64,000 nt of DNA from Argyresthia goedartella (lineage: Eukaryota; Arthropoda; Insecta; Lepidoptera; Argyresthiidae). Position numbers and translations under genes: made by a program. The stretch is from the NCBI GenBank assembly GCA_949825045.1, contig OX463816.1:14131579-14195578 (forward strand). Reading direction: 5' to 3'. Below are positions 26,945-39,941 of the stretch, piece after piece. The notes below the pieces were generated by a model. It was given only the letters and a program-made list of their open reading frames with translations. It searched no databases and was not told the origin of the DNA. Every line of letters starts with the position of its first letter. Within the stretch, counting starts at the first letter, position 1.

Positions 26945-29580
26945 CACTTAATTCTAATACTAAACTAATTCATATAAATAGGCCTGACTGTGGTACGGCT
27001 CACTTTTCCACACACTTTCAGAGTGCCAGTTACTACACTCACCCAGTGTTGGAGTATAAGCCCCTCGAGCCGACCCGCAATGACCTCTAGGATGCTGTTG
27101 GCGCTGTTACGCGTTCTGCTGGGTAATGAGGCCGTTCTCTTACGCATGATGGCATGGAATCCATCAGTGCGCGCCTCGACAAACATTCCTGACGCACTAC
27201 AAAAGCGCGGCAGCCCCAGCAGCATCCTAAAGGCATTGTTATACTGGACACGCAGGGCATTGAGAGTCTTTTGGGTATAGTTGACCCGTAGGCTGCACGT
27301 GTAGAAGGATTGACAATATGCCTTAAATAATGTGATTTTTACTGGCTTCGTACAACGTGCAAAGCTACGAGCCAACATATTCGCCCGGACCGCCAAAGCC
27401 CTGCGCTCCCTCTCTATATCCAGGTCATCCCTCAGGTCCTCTGTTACTATGTGACCTAGGTATTTGAAGCTGGTCACCCCATTTAGTGCTTTGCCGTAAA
27501 AGTTCAGGGCCGGTAGTTTATTACCGGTCTTGAAGATCATTATCTCACTTTTTCTGACATTATATTTGAGACCATGTCTATCTGCGTATTGCTCACATGC
27601 TTCAAGCAGTCTCTTCAACCCCCCTGGCGATGGACTCAGCAACACCATGTCGTCTGCATAGCTGATGTTATTGCAGCTTTTCCCATCAACATAGCACCCC
27701 GCATGCATGCTGCTGAGTTCACCGACCAGCTCATTTACATACAGGTTAAACAACTTAGGTGATGTCAACCCCCTCTGCCTGACTCCGCATTCCATCCGGT
27801 ATGCGTCCGAGAATTGACTTCCCCACTTCACTTTGTTGATTTGATGCTCCTACCAATATTTGAAAATATTAACAATTTCTTCCGGTAGGTTAGATTGCCG
27901 GCACTTATTCCACAATATATCATAAGGTACCAGGTCAAAAGCCTTTGAAAGGTCTAGAAAGCAGGCATACACATTCGTTCTACGATCTGTATAATACTTG
28001 ACGGTGTGCTTAAGGCCCAGAATTGCACTTTCCATTGATAGACCTGTTCTAAAGCCAAACTGTGCGTCATTCAAACGGAGATGGGCGCTGAGCTGAGCGT
28101 CGAGCAGACCGTCAAATTCCTTCGCAATTATAGTTGCTAGCGAAATCGGTCTATAGTTATTTCTGTCTGATATGTCGCCTGTTCTGTTCTTTAAAATCGG
28201 CAATACAATAGTCTTCATCATCTCATCTGGAAGGTATCCGTGTCTAACACAGAGAGTATAGAACATAGCTAATATTCTAGGCAAGTGTACGCCAGCATTT
28301 TTCAGATGTTGGACGCTGAGCCCGTCGTGACCCGGTGACTTTCCTCGAGACATTTGTTTAATTACTGTGGCCACGTCTCGGGCGGTAAAACTGGTCTCCT
28401 GATCACCACAACGACGATGCTCAGCCTCGCTCACCCGATGTGAAGGAGATGAAGACGATTTTACCTTGAAATGCTCACAAAATATGTTAGCTATACCTTT
28501 CTGTTCCGCAAATCCGTCAACCGACACAGGTAGGCTAGGTCTGGTATTGAGCTTGTTAGTGGACTTCCAGAATTTATTAAAATCTTTCTCCTTATGATGT
28601 GATGCCAATTTGTCCATAGCTATTTGTTCTTGATTATCCTGACACCACTTCAGTTTTGACTTAAAAATCTTCCTACTTTCATTCATTTCGTGATGAAGGG
28701 GGCCAGATCCCGGTTTCCCACTGTTAAGCCACAGTTGAAATTTAAGTCGCGTCTCTGTATGTGCCACCCTTACATGTTTGTTCCAGCCCGTAACCTGGCG
28801 TTTTTTACAGGAGGTTCTTAAGTCGCTACTAAGGGCAGCAGCCTCGCTTAATGCTATTGTAATTTTATTATAAATACAATCTAAAATCTTCCTATGGCCT
28901 AAGTTATCACAGTTAACATCACAGTATTCGTAGAGTTTGACAGGTACATCTTTTAATTTAATGTGGCATAATTCAGCATACCTCTTTACCCCTTCCGGTA
29001 GACGGTTACCCCCTCTTACTTTATTACATTCTATTTTTCTGAACCCCGAGGCCCACCTTCCGAAACGGTGTAGTCTTTTTTATATAAAAAAAAATTGACT
29101 TGTAGTTATAAGTAAGTATAATTTTGACGTTGAATAAGATAATTTATTTATTTATAGTCAATAAAAAAATTACTCTGACTCTCTGACTCTTTTGTCTGGT
29201 AATTCATTTTTCTGTTTTATAAGCCGCAGGTTACATTCAAGAACAACCGGGAAATGATCTGACCATAAGACATCATAATGTACTTTCACGCTCGTTATAG
29301 TAATGTCGGCAGATTGGGTAACCAAGCCGTGATCCAACCATCTTTTTGAGCCGTGAGCTTCACTAACAACATATGTATATGTGCCTGAGTTTATGCCTAA
29401 ACGTTCTATGTCAGCACATATCCATTTTTGTTCATTACAGAAAATAAAATTACGCTTTGTGTATAAAATCATAGTGATTTTTTCATACATATAAAATGTA
29501 TGAAAACCACAGGAAATATGCCGGTACGGTGTTTCTAATGCGATCAAACTGAACTGAACCCTTAAATTGTCAAAATACAG
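26945..29580 (-). pseudogene. 5'-truncated LINE ORF2, RT broken by one TAG
   Basis: 29547-29170 gives the end of an APE endonuclease (WLDHGLVTQSADITI, SDHFPVVLECNL). About 29060-27850 gives the pre-RT region and RT fingers (KSPGHDGLSVQHLK, NNYRPISLATI, FLDLSKAFDLVPYDILWNKC). 27831-26965 gives the palm and thumb (GVRQRGLTSPKLFNLYVNEL, YADDMVLLSPS, FKYLGHIVTED). The two RT pieces are in the same frame and are separated by the TAG at 27852-27850. A short disordered gap lies at 29068-29166. CR1/Jockey-like group; exact clade not certain. Confidence 0.85.
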
Positions 29581-31109
29581 GTCCCTTGTACGGGGAATAT
29601 AGATTGCGGCGCACGTAGGTACGCAAAAAAAACTCGTCTATTTTATTAGGCGATAATTATATCGTAAAATGAGTTAGGTAGTTGGATAGGAGATATTGTC
29701 AAAAAAATGTATTTACGCGCCATTTTTCAGATGTGGCGGCGTGAGCTGCAAAGATACGAGGTGGCTTAGTACAGATTGGGAAAAAAAGAGCACATCGAAA
29801 TCAATAAATTCTCCAAATTTCAAAACTCCCGAAAAGCTTTCTAGTTCTTGGTATATCGGTCCCACCAAATGACTGGGTCAATGGATTTTTATATGGAAAG
29901 GGAAATTGAATTAAACAACACAATTTTGGAGCTTTGCGGTCCCGTAGAATGGCTAATGACGGTGCGGAATATGCTACGTCGGACTAGGTAAATACTTACT
30001 TGTGTGGATTATATAATTTCAGTGCTACCTGAAGCGGGGCGAAATACCACAGAACAGCGTTCGTGTTTGAATATTACGGTTAGGTACATTATTTCAGGTC
30101 ACATTTACCTCCTGGAAAGTATTTGAGTAAGAGCAATCCACGGGGCCCTAAGTAAATTAATTGTCTGAATAATAGCTATGTAAACGTCTACTCAGACGTT
30201 ATTCAAGCAATTTGGGCACATTTGTTGCTTAGATCTCAATAGAAGATATGTAATATCTGAATAGTAGCAATATAAAGGTTCACTAGCTTAATAAATAACT
30301 TTTGAATAAAAGTGGTGTTGGATTTTAAACAGTTTTTCTATCGTGTTTATCCAGATTTATGCATATTAAGCTTTGTTATATATAAGGACTAACTATGGCT
30401 AATCAGGTTCCTGCTAAGAAGTAATGGGTACACCTATAAAATAGAATACATTTAACCACAGATACTATAATATAAATAATAATAATAATATAAATAGACC
30501 ACGTAGAACAAAATATGTCACTGGCGCGCGTAAAATTTTCATACTTTAAATTTAAAATTTAAAAAAAAAATCATACTTTAAATAAATTTAATGAAAATAT
30601 TTAGTTGAGGTCAAGTATTGGGCCTTGGATGGCCGACATTTGGTTTTGACGGCTGGGTACTGGTGAAATCAGGGATATTTTATAAAACATGTTTTATTGT
30701 CATTTTAAAATATTTGTATACAGGAGCTCCTACCCTAGATGCGTAAGCTGTCTACGGCGACTTCATCAGCAAACCTTCTGTGGCCGACATAATAGGGCCC
30801 ATACTATTGCTATAAATTATAGAAGCATACGGTTAAATCTTTACACAGCAAATTCATAACAGCATAAGAAGGTAGGTATATGTCATAGATATTTCCTGAA
30901 AGGTTTGAAGTTTGAAGACTTCTTTGAAGTTTATTCAAGCGTTAAAAATGCCTCTCGTCGCCTGCGAGTTTCCTTTTACACTTACCAGCCAATATGGCTG
31001 TGCAATACCTACATGTGTGTAATACGCCTTTTGGTATTAAGATTATGTGCTACGTATACACAATAATACACTTCCCTGCCTTATTATGAGCTATGAGATT
31101 TATGCTGGG
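29581..31109. other. AT-rich, no gene recognised
   Basis: No conserved frame or RNA seen. A short (TAA)n tract lies near 30474-30490. Confidence 0.5.
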
Positions 31110-31810
31110 CACTCACAGGGATGGGTTGATAAAAATGGACTGATGAATTTGGACTGCCGACAAAAACTGACCATGAATGTGAAATCGTGTATTAAAAATG
31201 TTAACTGATGACAACCCACAGATTTAAAGGGCGCGTGCATCAGTCCATTCATTTCCATCAGTCGGGGCTTTGCTTCGGCGTAATGGTGGCTGGACGTGAA
31301 GTAACCATGAAATATGTAAATTCGTTCATTAAGTTACAGTGGCATGAACTTGCTTTCTCTTGTATTCTTTTTCAAGTAGTTACAGCGATAACTCTTTTTA
31401 CCTGAATGCACCAGAAGGAGAGAAATGATTTTGAGTGTTTGTAGGTATTATGTATGTTTGTATGTATATGTAACCATTTCTTTAGCACGCGTTACAGCCC
31501 AAACGGCATACCTATTTTTAACCATGCGTCGATTTTTTAGGGTTTTCTGGTGATAAAATGGCAACAATAGTCGAATAGGTAGCCGCAATAAGTAGAATAT
31601 CCTCATAATAATCCGAATCCATTTTGTCAACTGTCGCGGTGAAAGATTGGCTAGCCCGATATGTAGTAACGCACGTCTGCGCGCGGCCCCGTCGATCGAG
31701 AAATAAAAGCCAATTTAACCCCAGTGAGTGAGAAAACTTTTTGTCTTCATCCAATCATCGTCAGTCCAATTTAATCAGTCCATTTCCATCAGTTCATATC
31801 ACCTTGAGTG
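31110..31810. mobile_element. Probable TIR element (CACTCA...TGAGTG ends)
   Basis: 31110-31165 (GGGTTGATAAAAATGGACTG, then ATGAATTTGGACTG) is mirrored by 31762-31806 (CAGTCCAATTTAATCAGTCC, then ATTTCCATCAGTTCAT). The short motif ATCAGTCCATT recurs inside at 31228. No transposase. Confidence 0.6.
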
Positions 31811-33633
31811 GCTTTAAAGATGTTTGCTGACGTGAAATTTTCGTAGGTAAGTACCTACAAAATGTTGAACGCGAAATTATTATCTGATAACAAGCTATGA
31901 GATAAGTTACGAAAGCGGTTACATTTCAATTTACCTACATGATCGTGTTCTGAAAACAACATGCAAATAAAGTATATACATGATGATGTGACAGGTCGTC
32001 ACACCCTCCACAGTTCCTGAAGCCAGTTTGTGAAGGCCAGGTTCTCTTCAAAATCCCTTCTCAATGCATATATCTCGCCTTCAAAATCCTAATTATCCTA
32101 ACCTTCATCTTCTTCAAACTCATGATCGTTATGTTCTTATCTTACACATTGTTGACCGACCAAATCGATCCAGAATATAACCTAAGCAAATAATCAACAA
32201 ACTATTAACTATGTACAAGAGATAGGCTTACGGATCTCATTCGGCGCTTCTAAACTTCCGACAGTAACTGCATTGCACGACGCACGCTTCAATATTCCAA
32301 CACAAGACAATTCTCACAGTATACCGTGCCATCATGGTAGAATAACTACAGTTTTAACAAGGATGCAAATTGTAAGCTTTATTCTAGAATAGAAAAATTG
32401 GCGACGGCTTTGAAGTTGTCTTAAAACAATCGTGTAGTATCGTCCTGTTATCGTCCGAAACTTTAAAAACACTCATGGTGATTTACCCAAACTATTAGGG
32501 TCAGCCCAGCAAACTCTAGAACTCATTTCACTAAGCCGATTAAATGTATACTGTACGAACATCGGAAACTATGAAGAGCGATGTCTGTTTTGGATGCATT
32601 TTACAGACCATTTCCATGCCTTTTAGGGAAAATAAGTAGGTATGTGCATTTGAACTGAGTGACAACTGCCGGTACAATTTTCACCTATTTGCCGGCAGTT
32701 AGTTAATACCTTTTGAAATTATTAGCTTGCTAAAACTGTCAGCAATCTTATATGGACAAAATAGCTCTAAGCTCATGAGCTGTGACTTTTTGTAGTCCGT
32801 GTTATATCGAAATTCCAACTCTGCTTCTCCATGATAAACTTACATAGTTTGCAAATTTAAAAGTCAGTGGTATGTCTTTTACAATAATATCATAAATTCT
32901 ACAAAACGAAAACTTACATACTCTACTCAACTCAGACAATTTTCTATTTTCAGAATTATTACGTTTGGAAACAATTCCATATGACAGCGAACAACATAAC
33001 ACTATTAAACCATCTCTACGAAATTCACAATTCGGTCGAGCGCGCTTATGTTTCTCACTAAAAATAACATTAGTAGTCAGGAAGTTCAGGAATAATGTCC
33101 AGTTTCAGCTTTCATAAGCAGAAGTAAATGAGAATACATATTTTTATAAAAAGAAACTTTCCAACTGCGAGTCGTACTTGCCCACGAAGGGTTCCTTAAC
33201 AACGCACAAAAAACTGGTGTTTCTTGTGGCGGAAAACAAAAAATACGTTATGAAACCATTACATTACTATAGAGGCTGGAAAGTGAGCAATGGATGGATG
33301 AGTGACTTTCAGGGCCGAGCCTCAGAAGAGGCCCCTGTGAAACGAGTCCATCTATGTATTGCATTACATAGCGCTTTTCACGACATATCCCATGCCATGG
33401 TAATAAACATTAAAACCTATATCGGGTTTTTGGGTACTACAGTACCCAAGGGTGCTTGAGGACGAAATTTTTAGATAAATTAGGTTTTGAACTCCCCCTG
33501 GCTGAGTCCGCCATCTTCCGTAAGGGCAGTTATATCCGCCTTTGCTCCCGCTTGGTGGCGCTGGCTTAGTTGGAGGCAAAGAGTTTCATATCAGAGGTTA
33601 GGTGCAAAAGCACGTCACGTGATCTTTCAAATC
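31811..33633. other. No gene recognised
   Basis: AT-rich noncoding sequence. A fragment near 33168-33195 (GAGTCGTACTTGCCC, then GAAGGGTTCC) resembles the GGGTTCCGTACC-family repeat end. Confidence 0.5.
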
Positions 33634-33678
33634 ACATCGGTAAAAGCGTGCACAAGCCATGCACGCTTTTACCGATGT
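33634..33678. repeat. Perfect 19-bp hairpin, 7-nt loop
   Basis: ACATCGGTAAAAGCGTGCA, loop CAAGCCA, then the exact reverse complement. Confidence 0.95.
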
Positions 33679-33929
33679 CAAAGTCAAAGTTCTTGAATAC
33701 CGAATTCAATTGGTCCAAACATTAAAAAGGGGGATACCACATGCCGAAAATTAATATCGGTTACAAGAAAAGAATAAGCATAGCTTTGGCATATTTGGCT
33801 ACAGGAGATTCTATACCAGCTTGCAAGTCATATTCAGGGTATCCAAACAATTAATAAGCATCAAAGTTCTAGAATAGACTTTATCATGGAAGAAAAAATC
33901 CCCTATATCTAGGGAAAATACCCTAAGGT

Positions 33930-34340
33930 GAGAACACTGACCTGTCCAATTGTGCATGCCGCGATCTCGTCCAGAGTAGTCCAGACTGACGCGCGTGCAT
34001 CGATCGTATCGCCTTTGAACGGGGCAAAAAACCGACTCGGGATGGATCGGCTGCGATCGATCGCGCCGTACCACCGTTACGTACCGAACGGGCGTCTAAA
34101 CTAGCGTTCTTGGTTCGCGACGCTCTGATACGATACGGAGGTACGTTATGGACAAAAGAACATGTCTGGACCCACCTTTCTATAGCGCATAGCTCTGTCC
34201 CTCACTTTCCCGCGTCAACACCCCCCGCGGGGTCGGCATGCTACGGACGGGTGCAGGTTCACTTCAAACAAAACAGCGAGCGCGGGCGCGGCCGCACGCA
34301 CACGGCCACATTGCGTACCGCATAAGCACACGCCCCGCCA
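33930..34340. other. CpG-rich segment without a recognised gene
   Basis: Unusually rich in CG and CGAT motifs (GATCGATCGCGCC, GAGCGCGGGCGCGGCCGC) compared with the AT-rich surroundings. Could be a promoter or part of a GC-rich element. No convincing ORF or flanking repeat. Confidence 0.35.
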
Positions 34341-35036
34341 CACGCACACATTGCCGAGATTCAGAGGATCGAGCAAACTACTTAGTAAGGGATTAAATAT
34401 GGCCAGCGCCAGGGGGCGCGAACAAAGAAATGCATCTTTAGCTTCAATTCTAGGCTAAACTAGACAACATAAAAATGTAGGATAAATATATGTTACAAAA
34501 AGTATATTAGAGATAAGAATGGACTTTTAAAATTACCGGATATATGTTATATTTAATACTTAAAAATATTTTTCGCAATGCATTATTATTCAACTAAATG
34601 AACAAGCGCTCGGAGACGAAATCAGTTTCCTATATGAAACTTAAACGCTTTAAAAATAGATAAAAAAGGTAAAATTTTTAGTTGTTTTATTTAATTTTTA
34701 ATGTTATTATTACAGGAGTTTAGTAATATTTTCTATAATTTTCTTGGTCTCGGAGCTCGGGCTGCCCCGCGGGGCTCTGCGCGGGAGCATGCGTCAGTCT
34801 GCTTCGACGCGATGCGACGGGTATTTGTTTTCTATGTCTAATTCTCAATGCCATTGGCCCTTTTCAGCCCTTAAGTATTCTGTGGCAAGACAAGACAGAG
34901 CAACAGTAGGTAGATATCATTCGAATAGGGGCCTAGTGAACTTATTATTTCTTATTTTATAGACGACGTGTCGCGTGAGTGGGTGAGTGAAACAGTAAGA
35001 AAATTTACCTTGCGGGTGAGAGTGACAGGTGTACAT

Positions 35037-35402
35037 GTCACCGTAAGATAGTCAAAACCGTTAGTTAATAAAATAACCTTTTTTTTTTTCGTAAGTTGAT
35101 CAACTATCGACAGATACTAAACTGTAGCGTACTGCTTACTATATGACGCGTTAGTTGATCAACTAACGGTTAAAACCGTTATATAGTAAACCGGTTTAAA
35201 CTTGATTTTCCAACGAAATACCAGGGCAAACACTGCGGTAGCTTAGGTGAAGTCCGAATAGTATTCGCTTTAGATTGACATGTAAGAACAAATGAAACGT
35301 AAATTCTAAACCCTGTCGGTCTGGTTTACTATCTGTCGATAGATGATCAACTACCGCGTTAGTTTGTCAACTAACGGTTTTGACTATCTTCCTTCCGGTG
35401 AC
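35037..35402. mobile_element. MITE, GTCACC family (366 bp)
   Basis: Left GTCACCGTAAGATAGTCAAA and right TTTTGACTATCTTCCTTCCG followed by GTGAC mirror each other, as do TTAGTT/AACTAA blocks. Same ends as 10342-11341. The interior holds several TAGTTGATCAACTA palindromes. TACAT/ATACAT flanks. Confidence 0.8.
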
Positions 35403-36527
35403 ATACATACTAAGCTCGGTCTATCGCTCGCGTAGTAACTAGGCTCGGTGTCTCTGGAACCTTAACTATTTCGTGAATTCGTATATAACAATTATGTACT
35501 ACTTATTGAGCACGAGAATGGCATTCCTTATCTCGTTTTCCTAATAAATATATTTTTCGTATTCGGCATCATGACACAGAATACATAATAGTACTACGTT
35601 CAGAAAGATCACTCCTCAAAGACACTTACATAAATAGCAACTTTCGCTGCGCGGCAATAAAGCGCAATGTAGCTCGCACCTGCGCTACGTCCAATAATCG
35701 CTAAACACCTGCAGAATCGGTTACCACGCCGTGCAGGCTAGATTGTGCCGCATCACTTCGCCTGAGAGCTTCTTTTACTCTGACATCTCGCGATGCGAGC
35801 CAAGCGAGTGGCAACCTAATGAAATCCCGAACTCCGGGTCGGTCAGCCAAACGTACTAAACCGCTGAGTGATCCCCTGATCATGATAAATCTTGAAACTG
35901 ATTTCGATTTTTTCAAATAATCCATGTCCACCCTCTTGCATTTTAAAAAATATCTCATTTTCGTAATCAGCACTCTCTTTTCGCTAAAACAAACGTTAAT
36001 GTGTATGTTATTATAAAAACTAGTTATTACCAAAAATATTCTGTAACCAGGACCAGACTGAGTTTCGGGGACTAAATGTGATTAGTTTTGTTTGTTACGC
36101 AGACAAGGATCGATGTTTCATGATTTCGTTGGGCCGCTGGATAAAAATGGCACCACCTTCCACCTACACAATTTTTAGAGTCTTTAAGTCATCGATAGAT
36201 TCTCGACTCTGGAGAACATTCCCGAACATTCTCGATCTTTGATCATCGTTTTACACGACTGTATAGTTAAGAACTCTATTGTAAAGTTAAGAACTCTGTC
36301 TGTGGAACCTACAGATAAAAAGGCTAACAAAAACTAAACGTGACGTGACTTGGTACGGTAATTGTGAAATTGCATACAGAGCCACAAACTTATCTGTAGA
36401 ACGGCGAAAGGGAAACTACGGTCGCCATTTTGAAAATGTCACTTCGCTGTCAGTTGTTGTTGTGTTGTGTTGTTCAGTTGAGAGTCCATTAGTTTTTCCA
36501 ATATTACAAGTATTTTGTTTGATAATC

Positions 36528-38739
36528 ATGCCGAAAGCAATCAAAGGTGGTGTACGAGAAATTATTGTCAAAATGAAATTATTCTTTATGCATCAAAGAC
36601 TAAATTATTATTAAATTAATTCTCGACATCGTTTGATAATACGTGATTAACTAAAACAGCTGTAGGTATTTATTAGTTCCAATTTAATTTAGATTATATA
36701 TAACCTACTGTTATTATGGACCTTGAAGTCTGAAATATAGAATAAAATAAAGAAATTGAATTGAATTGAATAACCTGGTGCCCGCGACTTCGGCCGCCTA
36801 GAATTCGGTTACATTTTCTCAAATTTTATTACTCTAATGATGAGTTTATTTTTCTTTTAGGTATTGGTATATCAACAATTTATAAAATTGTTGCTGAAGG
36901 TAAAACCGCTGCAGAAATGGGTACGAAAATAACCACACCAGGAAAATCGAGTAAAAGGACACGTGGCAATATAGAAGTTGACAGTTTCGATCTAGGTTCG
37001 ATCAAGCGAAAAGTGCATGAATTTTGTGCGATTAAAAGGGAATTACCAACGATTGATTATTTTCTAAAAGACGTAATAAATTTCCAAGGTAGCAGAGAAA
37101 CACTTCGTAAATTGTTACGAACAATTGGCTTTCGTTTCCAAAAAACACAAAGCAATCGCAAGGTTTTAACCGAGCGCAATGATATTTCTGCGTGGAGAGC
37201 TAAATATTTGCAAGAATTAAATAAAAACGCTTTATCAGCTAATCGTCGACCAGTTGTATACTTAGACGAGACTTATATACATTCCTCATATACCACTAAA
37301 AATGCTGGCGAAGTCAAGAAACAGATGGAGTTCTAGAACCTGTATTAAAGTCAAAGTACTTTATTACTGTAGATATTTACATATACTTAGCAAACGTCAA
37401 TTTTGCCTCTAAATTGGACCACTGTGGGAGAAGAAGGGCGTAGAAACTCCCACAGATTGATTTTAAGATCTCTTTTAAAAATAGGTTGTGCTTAACTATT
37501 ATAAATATGAAAAATTTAATTATGATGATTAATAAGCAGGAATAAATAATTACAAAATAATTAACAGCAAGGTCTGTGTTGAGCTAGATTAACCCCATAC
37601 AGTCCTGTCATTTAAGTAATCTTGAACATTGTAATATCCCTTTTTCGACAAAGTCGCTTTAACATGCTTTTTAAATTGCTCAAATGGCAATTTCAAAATC
37701 TCCAGAGGTATCTTATTATAGTAGAGAATACACTGACCCTTGAAAGAATTGCTAACCTTCGCGTGTCTAAATCGGGGCGCACACAGTCTGTGTTTATTTC
37801 TTAGGTTAACATTACAGCTATCGCTAAGTTTGGAAAATGTTGTAAGGTTCTTGCGTACATACATTATATTTTCGAAAATAAATTGACTAGGTACTGTTAG
37901 TATGTCAATTTCTTTAAAAAGCTCTCTTAAGGAGTCTGTTCGTTTTAAATTATAAATCTAAAGGGCAACGTTTTATTATTGTTCATGCCGGAGGAGAAAC
38001 GGGGTTTGTCCAAAACGCAGACCTTGTATTTAAATCAAATACCAAAAGTGGGGACTACCACGACGAAATGAATAACACAAACTTCAAAAAGTGGTTAACC
38101 GAAAAATTACTACCCAATCTTGAAGAACCATCTTTGGTAGTAATGGACAACGCTCCATACCATAGCATTCGGGTTAATAAGGCTCCAAGTACAAACATAA
38201 ACAATCCCGAAATTCAAAAGTGTTTAAATGAGAATCGTTTCGAATTCTTGTCGGAAATGACTAAACCACAGTTGCTGGAGTTTGTCAAACGATACAAACC
38301 TGAGCCTGTATATGAAGTTGATAATTTATTAGCACAACATGGTCACAAATGCTTACGGCTGCCACCCTATCACTGTGACCTAAATCCTATTGAGATAGTA
38401 TGGAGTTCAATGAAAAGGAGAGTAGCAGAAGTAAATATAGAGCACAAAAATGAAAATATGCCGAAACTAGTAACCGAAGCGTTCAGTTCTATTGATGCTT
38501 TAGAATGGCAAAAATATTGTGCACACGTGCATAAAATTGAAGAGGATTATCGACAAAACGACGGATATTTAGATAAGCCCTTTATAGTCAATTTAGACAG
38601 TGGCTCTGATACCGATGGTGACAGTGACTCAGATTTCGAGGAAATTTGTGGAATTTATCCACTCGACCATACATATGGCATTAGTGCACATACTTCGGCT
38701 TCATTAGATCATAATTACTGTGTGAAAAGTTTTCAATAA
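36528..38739 (+). pseudogene. DDE transposase, very long second-D to E spacing, broken
   Basis: Pieces: 36528-36614 (MPKAIKGGVREIIVKMK start); ~36860-37336 (helix-turn-helix GIGISTIYKIVAEG, then VYLDETYIHSSY with the first D), with a frameshift near 37320; and 37957-38739 (FIIVHAGGE, VVMDNAPYH with the second D, CDLNPIEIVW with the catalytic E, acidic C terminus). I count about 81 residues between second D and E, far above the 34-41 of ordinary Tc1/mariner, and close to the DD82E group I recall as Sailor (name to be checked). Between the first two pieces lies 36615-36858, with stops and a moth-repeat string (GTGCCCGCGACTTCGGCCGC). It could be an intron (TTTTCTTTTAG before 36860) or an insertion. 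Confidence 0.85.
37351..37955 (-). mobile_element. LINE 3' tail inserted antisense in the transposase
   Basis: 37864-37589 encodes the last ~90 residues of a LINE ORF2 (LYYNKIPLEILKLPFEQFK, KKGYYNVQDYLND), a typical CR1/Jockey-group C terminus. It is 5' truncated. It separates transposase codons for VLKSK from KGQRF. Confidence 0.8.
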
Positions 38740-38857
38740 AACGAATATTTGAAATTTAATGTGTCAGCAATTATATTTTAATAAGCAATATTTATACTTA
38801 ATCATTTGTCGATCGTACGGTCTGGTCGAGTAGACCTCTTGATACGTACTTAGATGT

Positions 38858-39402
38858 TGTTCGATTCCAAATCGATATTCGATCGATGGTTTCTGAACGG
38901 CCATTTTGAATTTGACGTTAGCTGCCAACCTGGCAGTTTTGACAACTGACAGACGAAAGCCCTCGCAATGAAAACGCGTTTTGGTTAGGGTATTGAAATT
39001 AAATCGCAGGCCATCTGGAATGTATTCGGGTTTCCCTCAGGATTGTTAATATAGCTGAGTGTGTTATTGTTTCTCGAACCAGATAAAGTTCGCATTTTCG
39101 TGCCCCGATTGTTTTTACCACGTAACATAACCTGTGTTGGAACACTGTGCTCATTGAAGCTGGCCCGCCAGTCATACCTGGTTGGCTGAAGAACCTGTCT
39201 ACCAAGAAGAGCCTAGGGTGCACCCGGGCCTTGCAGAGAGACAGGAGGTTGACGGGACCGAAGCACAGACCAGGTTAGATCGACCCCAATTAACTTCAGC
39301 TCGGTGAACCGCCGACGTTCACACTTCTTGGCAACTGATCGTTACGCTACCTCGTAGCTGATGGGCCCCTACGAGGTCATTAGGTGCTGAGAAGCCTGAA
39401 CA
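38858..39402 (+). repeat. 5' LTR
   Basis: 545 bp, TGTTCGATTCC...CCTGAACA. Differs from the 3' LTR at one base that I can find (C at 39012, T at 45976). Confidence 0.95.
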
Positions 39403-39941
39403 CTTTGGTAGCTAGAGCGTGGCTTCCTGAGATTTGCAGCCGTCAAGGGCTCCAGGAAGGCACGATTTGGGACTATCAATCTGTAGGTATAGGCGGTTAA
39501 GTAACTTGGTTGTTCCTGTATCCACATAGATTGGTAGTATTGTAAGCTATAAGTCTATTGCTGGTAGCAGACAGACAGATATTGAATTGAAATTTGCATT
39601 GAATTACCAGTTAGTCAATCTATTAGTGGTCTAGTAATGCTATTGAATGAATGTTTTGGTTAACATAGGTAGTTACATCTATTGATAGCAGGCTATTACA
39701 TTGTTTTCAGTTTATAGCAATTTATAACTTGAACTAATATTGACTATCTGTGTGTGTTATAATGATAAAGGGAAACTAAATTGTATTTACAGAATTTATA
39801 TAGATATAAAACTCGGTTCCTATTGTTTAAGGAAAACAACATTGTTTAAGTTGTGGTTTAGGGTTCCCTCGTTGGGGTTGTAGACTGGAGGGTCCAATAA
39901 AATTGAGTTACTGCAAATTGTGAGTAAGTATCGTTCCGATC
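39403..39941 (+). promoter_or_regulatory. BEL/Pao leader with candidate primer-binding site
   Basis: Untranslated leader. TGGTAGCTAGAGCGTGG starts 4 bp after the LTR and begins with the TGG expected for pairing to a tRNA CCA end; the tRNA was not identified. Confidence 0.5.

Noticed and set aside
33930..34340. CpG-rich patch as promoter of a host gene
   Set aside because: No exon with a recognisable protein lies on either side; kept only as a low-confidence note.
36615..36858. Definite intron in the Tc1/mariner transposase
   Set aside because: An acceptor-like TTTTCTTTTAG exists, but no convincing donor was found and a moth-repeat string lies within; insertion is equally likely.
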